Shown here: positions 50,619 through 64,000 of the stretch, one piece after another
Layout: every line of letters begins with the position of its first letter
How positions within the stretch are numbered: position 1 is the first letter of the stretch
NCBI GenBank assembly: GCA_020746105.1
Contig: CM036618.1
Coordinates: 20,672,501 to 20,736,500 of the forward strand
Reading direction: 5' to 3'
Length of the DNA stretch: 64,000 nucleotides
Source: Trogon surrucura
Lineage: Eukaryota; Chordata; Aves; Trogoniformes; Trogonidae
Notes under the pieces: generated by a model
What the model was told of the DNA's origin: nothing
The model's input: only the letters and a program-made list of their open reading frames with translations
Database searches by the model: none
Program-made: the position numbers and the translations under genes

Positions 50619-51372
50619 TCACAGAATCAGAGAATGTTAGGGGCTGGAAAGGACTTCTCAAGATCATGTAGTCCAACTCCCCCGTCAGACCAGGTTCATC
50701 CAAGAGCAGGTTGCACAGGATGGCATCTAGGAGGGTTTTAGATGTCTCCAGAGACAAGACACTTCACCACCTCTCCAGGTACCCTGTTCCAGTGCTCTGC
50801 CACCCTCAAGTAAAGAAGTTCCTCCTTGTGTTTAGATGGGACTTCCTACATTCTAGGTTGTGCCTACTACCTCTTGTCCTGTCACTGGGCAGCACTGAAA
50901 AGACTGGCCCCTCCCTCCTGACACACACTTTTTCAGTATTTATAAGCACTGGTCAGATCTCCCCTCACCGTCTTCTCTAGACTAAAAAGCCCCAGGTCAC
51001 AGAATCATAGAATGGTCTAGGCTGGAAGGGACCTTAGAGATCATTTTTATCCAACCTCCCTGTCATGGGCAGGGATGCCTCTCAACTCCATCATGCAGCA
51101 CATGAGGACTGAACGGGAATCGAACCCATGCCATCAGCCTTTCTTCATAAGAGAAATGTTCTAGTCCCCAATTCACCTTTGTAGCCCTTTTCTGTACCCT
51201 CTCCAGAAGTTCCCTGCCCTTCTCGAACTGGGGAGCCCAGAACTGGACACAGTATTCCAGATGCAGCCTCACCAGGGAGGTTGACCTGCCTCGACCTGCT
51301 GGCCACACTCTTCTTGATGCACCCCAGGATACCATTGGCCTTCTCGGCCCCAAGCGCACGTTGCTGGCCCAT
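50619..51372 (-). mobile_element. CR1 LINE fragment interrupted by a SINE
   Basis: The minus-strand CR1 comprises 51134-51372 and 50619-50996. The left part has the LRRV-type tail region (AATCACAGAATCAGAGAATG in plus). The right part has the CCAGAACTGGACACAGTATT and GGATACCATTGGCCTTCTCG blocks. The reading continues sensibly across the gap (CTTCATAAG...GGCTGA then CCTGGGGCTTTTTAG on the minus strand), showing that 50997-51133 was inserted later. Confidence 0.88.
50997..51133 (-). mobile_element. 5'-truncated SINE: tRNA T-arm head plus CR1 tail
   Basis: On the minus strand this 137-bp insert opens with ATGGGTTCGATTCCCGT, a tRNA T-arm whose five-base stem pairs (with one T-G wobble). It contains an exact Pol III B box, GGTTCGATTCC (51126-51116). 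The rest is the CR1 3' end GAGAGGCATCCCTGCCCATG through ATTCTATGATTCTGTGA, shared with 8491-8907. A tRNA-derived head joined to a CR1 tail is the structure of CR1-mobilised avian SINEs. The A box is missing. Confidence 0.7.
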
Positions 51373-51379
51373 AGTAATT

Positions 51380-54300
51380 CCGTTGTTCCGATTCTTGAAA
51401 GCAAGGGCTGCCTCTCCAACCAGCCCTCAAGAGAGGCTCCCAACACAAACTCTTGGAAGAGGCAAGGAGATGGAGCAGATGCACCATTCTGTGGGAATCC
51501 TACTGCGCACACAGTGTTCAGATCAGAGGCTGCCGTCTCCTTCATCGCCGCACAATTCCTCCAGGTACAGAACCGCACACTGAGCGTATCCCTCCCTCTG
51601 CTGCTGAGACAATGTAACGATGTGTCCCATTCCCTTTGGCTTCACCTAACAGGAATTGCTTAGCCAAAAAAAACAGGAAACAACTCTATTAAACATCAAG
51701 ATAGGGCTGGTAAAAACCAGTCTGTAGAGCTGGCCCTGTGAAGATATCCATTTGAACCTCATTCCCTTTGGGCAGACAGCATCACCGTGCCTCCGTAGGC
51801 AAGGAGACACCAGCAGCTTATCCTCACCCCCTCTTCTATGCAATACATGAGATGTTTGGTGGGAAAGGTCAGTGCAGAAACAGCATGGATTTAACTTTGT
51901 TTGCAGCAGTGTAAAATTTGGCCTTCATTAGCACTGTCGCACTAATGGGTGGGGGTTTTTTGCATAAGATTTCTGAGCAGCACCCACTGCAGCAGCAGTG
52001 CTTTTTCTGCTACTCTACAACTCTAAAATTGGAATAATTTCTTTAGTGCCTGGCTTTAACTCTATCTTTGCTGCTCCAGCGGTAGATCAAAACTGAGCCA
52101 GACATGTCAGCACTAAATCCAATAGGGAAAAACATTAGCTATTAACCATTTAGCAGCACCTACCAGCAACTGCTTGTTGCTAAGCTTAAAAATTATTTTC
52201 CTGAAAAAGTGTAACAGTAACTGGAGGGTGGCAGAGGGGATACACGAACTTGCAGACTGTAACAAATCCTACAAACTTTACCCTCATGATCACAAGACAA
52301 AAGTAAGATCCTTTACATGTGGCTCTCCATGGAGAACAGAGCACCAGTACAAAGAGATGCTTGTGTCGCTTCTTTTTCTCACTCTCAACAGACCGCGGGT
52401 TTTTCACAGGAGCACTCTTAAGGCAGGGCAGCAACAGGCACAGCAAAGCCACTTCGTTACAGAAGGGTCAACCCTTCGCGCTGATCAATGCTGCACTCGG
52501 GCTCACAGGGAGGACAGGAAACTTGCACTCCCTTAGTCTAATCACAAGACTTCTTTTTATGAGACTTCATGACTTTCTGTAATCACTATCTTTTTTTTTT
52601 TTCCCCCCAATCATTCTGACACACCTCTAGAGACCTAGAAAGCACATCTCACAAGGAGGATAAGGTCTAGCTTTTTGGCATTGCTCTGGCTTTTAGATAA
52701 AACACCAGAGGGAAACTCGAGCCTCCAACTCAGAAAATGTAAGAAAAATAAAGGTGTATTTCAGTTCACAATGCAGGAGTGATGGGATTTCATTTTAACA
52801 CTGCTTGGTGTAAGAATCACTACATTAAAACTTGCCAGATGCTCCCACTTACACTCAAGGGGGGCTAATCAGACATGATGTTATCACACATCAAATTATC
52901 ATATTAATGCAAGATAGGTCAAGCACTTACCACCCAAAACTTCAAGCAAGTTCTGCCACACTAGCATAGTGGCACATCTGCACACCTTTGCAAAGGGAAA
53001 TCAACAGGGAGCCGCCTTCCTCAGAGAAAAACATTTGAAGATATTTGCAAAAGGATTTGTGTGGAATAAATAATGAAAGCTCTAATATCAAGAGCAAATC
53101 TCAAGAGCAGCCAACAGATCTAAGGCCCCTGCTTCTCATTTTGGGCCACTACAAGAATTGGTCTTTTTATACTCTTTAGTGACTGTGTCTTCATGCTGAC
53201 ACTACCCATGTACTATGCTGCACAGAACGGTACAGAATGTCCCACTGCTTTTTTGCACAGATCAGCTGATAAAACTCCAAAGGAATTACCCACTGAGAGT
53301 TCAACTGTGCCAGCACATGAAAGGTATAGGAAAAGTCTAGCATCATCTCATACAGAGTCTGTTTAGGTTAGCGTAACATTTGACACCAGTATTCCAGCAG
53401 CCTCATTAGCACTTGACCAGATGGCATCAACTGACTTTCCAGATTGCGGGCATTCACTTGATGTGCTTGTCAAGGGACAGAGGGACTTGTCTGACTGTAT
53501 CACTGACACTAAAACACAAGGGAGCCCGTGAATAAAGGTAAACCAGGACTAAAGTCTTCTGCAAAGCACACAGCCTGGTATTTTCATGCCAAAAAAAAAT
53601 AAAAAAAATCCACTTTTACTTGCAGCTTAGTTGATGTAAGCACCATAAATGGCTTTGACAGCATTATCCTTTCACTCAAAGAATTTGCTTATGGGGCCAT
53701 CACAGGCCTTTGCATTTCATATAGTTCAAAGGGCTTGCAACAAGAGCCAAGAAAAATCTATAGCCAGCTGGCAATGCCTGGGAACATTTGCAATCTTTAC
53801 ATTCAGTTTACAAGATTTCTCCTCCCTGCTTACACCCTCCCAGCGCTTCAAAACTAGAAACTACTGACATTCTTATTACTATGAAGAGATCAAACCTGAG
53901 TTGAAATTTCACCATGAAAAAGGGAAATGTCGTCTAGTGAAGCCTGCTGTCTGAGCATCACCTCTTCTTGCAGATGTTACACAGCCCCAGCAGACTCACC
54001 AACCTCTAACTACAGGTAGTTAACATCTGTTAAGTCTCCAAATACTCCCCAGACTGCTTCTTCCAACTCACACCACCAAATATCTATTTGCACAGGCTAC
54101 CATCTGTGATTGCTGCAGGAGGAAGCTTAGTAATATGCCCCACTTGAGACTGCAATTATTTTGAGAAGACTGGCACATCCAACATAATACCCATTTTAAC
54201 AACGAAAACCTGAATTCTCAAGTTCTGGCACTCCTTCCACTACAAGATCTTTTGTGACTACCTCCACACAAGCAGCCAGGATTCTGGGTTATTATATACC

Positions 54301-55890
54301 TACAACTCCCCTCGTCTAATTCTAAGGGAAGTAGATGAATTCACTTTTGCTGAATCATCCAAGATGCACAATAAATAGTCAAGGAATGAAGTTACACGCC
54401 AGAGGCAGAAGTTTGAAAAGGAGAGAGAAAAAGGCCTTAAGGTTAGCCAACTTCTTCAAAGATACAGCCTGCTTTTCTGTGCAAACATTCAACCCTCATC
54501 AGTAAGTAGCAGGAAACCAACTACTAATCGCTACAGGGTACGTTTTCCTCGTTCTCTTTGCACTGTCTGCACCAGAAGCAACAAAATACATCTCTGTCCT
54601 GCCCTACTAAACAAGTTATAGCATGACTTAAGAACTTTCACCTTCTAAATGCAGAAGCACTGCAGAACTTGTTTTAACCTTTTAGCTCTTCACAACCAAA
54701 GGAGAGAGGTATCAAATGGATAAACCACAGTAAATGGGAAAAGGCAGTCAAGGTACAAAGACCCCAAGTAAGTGGCACTTGTCCTCCATCTACTCTCAAG
54801 TAGCAAGATGCAAGTTAAGAGCTCCTCATACACAGGTTGTTACCTACTTCACTTTCCACCTAATACGATGTCTTCATAATCAGGTGCCTTTTACGGTATT
54901 AAGCATTTACTCCTAAGTAACAGAATGGCCTGTTCAGCAGAGTGAAGTACTAAACTCATGTCAATTGCTCAGAATATCTACATGCCCAACCCCATGCTCC
55001 CCGCCCCCCCAGCTGGAAAAAAATGTTACTTGATCAAAGTGCTTTTAAACATAAATACCAAAGCCAAAACCACAGCTTTCTCAGGTTACTACCATGCTGT
55101 CTTTGGTCGCTGTGATACAGCTAGTCCTTTCCCAGATCTCTCCAGATCACCAAGCACTTACTGAACTCTGTTAAAAACACCACTCCAAAAAAAAAAAAAA
55201 AAAAAAAGGCAGCACAAACACAACCAACCCTGCCTTCGGTTATTAGCTGTGAGAAAAGTTACCTCAGCACTGATACACATACGCAATGCTCATATATATA
55301 CAAAAATCCACAACTTCTAAAAGCAAGATCAATACATAAAAAACTGCTGGTTTTTGTCTAGCACTCAGAAGTGATTATTTCTACCCATTTCATTCTGAGA
55401 AGCTACAGGACCTGCTTTCAGGTAAGAAAGAACTGGTATGTAATTCTGTCACTTGAAGAGCAAGAAAGTTACCTCAATCTACAGCTCTGATATATTTACC
55501 AAAAATTCAAACCCCTTTTTCAGATGCCATTGTTCCGTTACTTCAGACGTCACCACCACCTGCTACACAGACTTCTTGCTTGCAGTGTCAGGAACATGTA
55601 GGTTTCCAACCGGTACTCCTGCTTGCAAAGCCCAGGAGCTCCACTGCTCTACAGCAATTCTCCACATTCTCCCCAAAAGGTAAGCCTCAACATATTTCAG
55701 TTTATTTTTCTGCAGACTCTGGACTCCTGTCTGGAGTTGTGTTGTAACAGTGCCAAGAACAACCTAAGACGGCTACCGTTAAAATGCTGGTGACTTAATA
55801 CTTTGAAACACAAGTGTTATTCATCCAGACAGCAGAGAACTCCCATGAACCAGTTAATCACCATGTATGTGAATTAAAAATTTAAATGAA
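51380..55890. other. Intergenic between RPS7 and COLEC11, nothing recognised
   Basis: No exon is recognised. An A21 run lies at 55187-55207. Short frames on both strands have no domain features. Confidence 0.5.
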
Positions 55891-55913
55891 ATTACTCTGT
55901 ATATGAACAGTTG

Positions 55914-55919
55914 TTTATT
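55914..55919 (-). terminator. RPS7: RPS7 polyadenylation signal AATAAA
   Basis: A canonical AATAAA on the minus strand, 18 bases past the RPS7 stop. The very short 3' UTR is typical of ribosomal protein genes. Cleavage is expected at about 55895-55900. Confidence 0.9.
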
Positions 55920-55936
55920 CAGCCATTTTTTGCACT

Positions 55937-62397
<6,461 letters not shown>

Positions 62398-62743
62398 TCA
62401 CCGAGCCCCACGTGCCAGGGGGCGGGCAGCCCTTCTCGGCTCGCAGGGCCCCGTGCCGGGCCCCGGCCCCCTTCCTCCCGCCCTGCGGCCTGCCGTCCCG
62501 CCGCAGCGGCCTCCCCTCGGGGCACCGCCGGGGGAAGGGCGGAGGAAAACCCCGCCGGCTGCCCTTCCCCAGCAGTGAGCTCTCCAGTGACCATCGGGCC
62601 TCAGGCAGGCGGTAATCGGGGGCATCCCCGCCCCGAAGCCGCGGCGAGAAGCGCCGCTGGGCGCCCGGCTCCGTATTGTGGCGGCGGCGGGGGAAAACGC
62701 GGCGGCGCCGCCACCGAGGCCCGCACCGGGCCCAGGCACCCAC

Positions 62744-62775
62744 CTCGCTCAGCGCCGGCCTAGGAAAAGGGAGAG
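62744..62775 (-). other. RPS7: RPS7 non-coding first exon with 5' TOP start
   Basis: On the minus strand CTCTCCCTTTTCC begins a pyrimidine tract suited to a TOP mRNA start. It is followed by TAGGCCGGCGCTGAGCGAG and donor |GTGGGT (62743). It resembles the human RPS7 leader as I remember it. TOP leaders put translation of ribosomal proteins under mTOR control. The exact start base (62773-62775) is an estimate. Confidence 0.75.
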
Positions 62776-62776
62776 C

Positions 62777-62785
62777 TCTCGCGAG
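62777..62785. promoter_or_regulatory. RPS7: TCTCGCGAG core-promoter motif at the RPS7 start
   Basis: TCTCGCGAG matches nine of ten positions of the palindromic TCTCGCGAGA element found in CpG-island promoters of housekeeping genes and bound by BANP in mammals. It lies immediately upstream of the pyrimidine start tract. Confidence 0.6.
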
Positions 62786-63330
62786 CGCGGCCCAGATCGC
62801 GGCCTGGGAAGGCGCTCGCCCCGCCCACGCAAGGTGAAGCCGCACCCGGAAGAAGGGCAGAACAGACACTCGTGAGCGCCCTAAGCCCAAGGCAACTTCC
62901 GCCACATCGAAGCCCACGCGGGCGCTTGGAGTGCTGGCGCGGCGCTCCCGGATGAAGTCATCACCGGCTGCCGGGCGCCGCGGGGACGGGGCTGGAAGCC
63001 GCGGTGGAGCGCATGCGCAGTGCTGGCGGCGGCGAGGGGGTGCGGGATGTGCTTTACGCGCTGTGGGCGGGATGCTGGCTCTCTTTTCGCCTCCCTCACG
63101 CTTCCAGTAGGGCTCTCCCTGCCACAGTGAGGGAATATGGAGAAAGAAATGCCCGCTCCGCGCTGTCCCTTGCTGTTAGGCCAAGCCTTCGCCGCCACTT
63201 GCTTCTCCATGGGCCCGGGCGGCGCGGGGCGGTCCCCGCAGCCCTGGTGGCATCGGGGGGGGGGGCTCCCGGCTGCTTTCCTCAGGGTCTGCAGCGCACC
63301 GCCTCTGGTGTCCAAAAGCTTATTCTGTAA

Positions 63331-64000
63331 ATAAGTAATCACCAGGAGCTCAGCCTTGGCGGTGCGGCACGGCTTGGGTGGCTCCAGCAATGGCAGGGCC
63401 CGCAGGTAAAGCAGGAGTCTGCCTCCCTTGCGGAGCTCCCTCATGGAGGTTAAGTGCCCTCCAAAACAGCAACAGCCCCCGGCTCTAAAAAACAGTAGGG
63501 TAGTGGGTGGTCTTTTTCCTTCCCTCTCTGTTTCATCTCTCCACTTTAAGCTAACTGATCTGTGACATTCAGCCCTTCCCAGGCAGAAGAGACCTGCTGG
63601 AGCAGTCTCGGCATGCAGCCACCCCTGACCCGCTGCAAGGCGTTGTGCTGGACAGACATGGCCAAAACCAGGCCAGGGAGGGTGATGACAACCAGAAAGG
63701 ACAGGCAGTCGTATGCCTGCTCAGATCTGTGCTCGTACTTTGTTTTGTGTACCTCCACACACATGGTCTCAGTTGCTTTCACTGAGACAATGTCGCGGTG
63801 ATTGGAGTTACTAAACTGTTATTGGAATAGAAATAATGCAAAGGCTTCAGCTGTGTTCATGTATGAACTCAGGATGTGAGAATCCTGGACTCCATGTATT
63901 CCTCCATCACTAGAAGCACTTTTCGTTATGTATTGTGTTATAATCTAACAAAGAAAGCACTGTTAATACTTCAGTTGCATGCTGATAAAAAGAATAAGCT
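63331..64000. other. Upstream flank of RPS7, no exon recognised
   Basis: In human the next gene on this side is RNASEH1, divergent from RPS7 and some 15 kb away. Nothing here looks like RNase H1 coding sequence. A divergent non-coding transcript from the CpG island is possible but not shown by the sequence. Confidence 0.5.

Noticed and set aside
62881-63444. 187-codon minus-strand frame upstream of RPS7
   Set aside because: Same composition bias, no recognisable domain, and it overlaps promoter sequence. Not RNASEH1.

Overview
This is vertebrate nuclear DNA, almost certainly from a bird. The evidence is many truncated CR1 LINE copies with ATTCTGTGAT-type tails, solo LTRs of endogenous-retrovirus type with 5-bp target duplications, an AT-rich background with one sharp CpG island, and spliced genes with GT-AG introns. 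The LTRs and a tRNA-headed SINE fragment with a CR1 tail point to a non-galliform bird, possibly a passerine. That species call is inference.

Two protein-coding genes can be fully reconstructed, both on the minus strand. (1) COLEC11 (collectin-11, CL-K1), coding exons between 29457 and 6688. Six coding exons give 271 codons: signal peptide, uninterrupted Gly-X-Y collagen tract, coiled-coil neck and C-type lectin domain with EPN and WND motifs. (2) RPS7 (40S protein eS7), coding exons between 62106 and 55937. Six coding exons give 194 codons. They are preceded by a non-coding first exon with a pyrimidine start in a CpG island (about 62.2-63.3 kb), and a polyadenylation signal lies 18 bases past the stop. 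From memory, this order and relative orientation match human 2p25. The two genes are functionally unrelated neighbours: one is a secreted innate-immune lectin of the lectin complement pathway, the other a housekeeping ribosomal protein.

Layout: 1-6.1 kb, gene-free; 6.1-29.5 kb, COLEC11, whose 13.6-kb second intron holds most of the mobile elements; 29.5-55.9 kb, intergenic, with a repeat-dense block at 36.5-40.0 kb and small CR1 relics; 55.9-62.8 kb, RPS7; 62.8-64 kb, the divergent side of the CpG island, with no recognisable exon.

The most notable non-gene structures are: a 186-bp segment present twice in inverted orientation inside COLEC11 intron 2, the second copy being part of a chimeric insert that splits a CR1; an approximately 1.19-kb solo LTR present twice in opposite orientations, each with its own 5-bp target duplication, one nested in an older LTR; and a short SINE with a tRNA T-arm/B box nested in a CR1 and sharing its tail with another CR1 in the window. 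I found no CRISPR array, operon or novel protein system. All similarity judgements are by eye; no database search was run.
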